Shown here in pieces: positions 63,931-64,000 of a DNA stretch of 64,000 nt. The translations under genes were made by a program, and so were the position numbers. Within the stretch, counting starts at the first letter, position 1; every line of letters starts with the position of its first letter. The DNA is from Phoronis australis (Eukaryota; Phoronida; Phoronidae): NCBI GenBank assembly GCA_002633005.1, contig NMRA01000320.1, positions 66,720 to 130,719 of the forward strand, written 5' to 3'. The notes below the pieces were generated by a model. It did not search any database, was not told where the DNA came from, and saw only the letters and a program-made list of their open reading frames with translations.

Positions 63931-64000
63931 CTGCGGAGACCGAGACGTGTAGACAAGTATGAGAGGGGAGTAATGAGATAATGTACCTATGTATTCCAAC

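Overview
This window is nuclear DNA from an animal: AT-rich, intron-rich, dense in short repeats, with three single N positions (about 1007, 36293, 47383) typical of a draft assembly. The cadherin at the right end has the non-chordate layout (extracellular cadherin repeats, then a primitive classical cadherin domain with EGF and laminin-G modules, one membrane span, and a catenin-binding tail). That layout is absent from mammals, so I infer a marine invertebrate, possibly an echinoderm or hemichordate. Phylum is inference, not something the sequence proves.

Layout. 1-11,097 holds no gene I can support: tandem repeats, a tRNA-derived SINE, several short inverted-repeat elements and anonymous AT-rich DNA. 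11,098-12,456 (minus) is an apparently intronless protein phosphatase 1 glycogen-targeting subunit (PPP1R3 family; RVxF-type motif plus CBM21 domain). 12,457-25,458 is repeat-rich: a MITE family ending in GTTATGTAGGACC, a palindromic Penelope-like retroelement fragment, a THAP-related remnant between 19-bp inverted repeats, and a 26-bp minisatellite. Two exons of LYRM4/ISD11 (minus) lie at 25,459-25,579 and 31,462-31,544; the third coding exon was not found. FARS2 (mitochondrial phenylalanyl-tRNA synthetase, plus) follows in five exons, 33,885-38,832, complete and in frame at 434 aa. From 42,860 to the right edge (minus) are the last 20 exons (1,530 codons plus stop) of a CadN-like classical cadherin whose 5' part lies outside the window.

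The genes together. PPP1R3, LYRM4 and FARS2 are neighbours here, and from general knowledge PPP1R3G, LYRM4 and FARS2 are neighbours on human 6p25.1, with LYRM4 and FARS2 head to head in both. This looks like an old conserved gene block. LYRM4 (Fe-S cluster assembly) and FARS2 (mitochondrial translation) both act in mitochondria and are divergently arranged about 2.3 kb apart. FARS2 and the cadherin are tail to tail. No operon-like or microbial system is present. The most unusual non-genic structures are a perfect 25-bp-arm hairpin flanked by 9-bp direct repeats between LYRM4 and FARS2, the palindromic Penelope fragment, dispersed repeat copies that both carry a perfect CTCF-like core, and a duplicated splice-acceptor segment in the cadherin gene.
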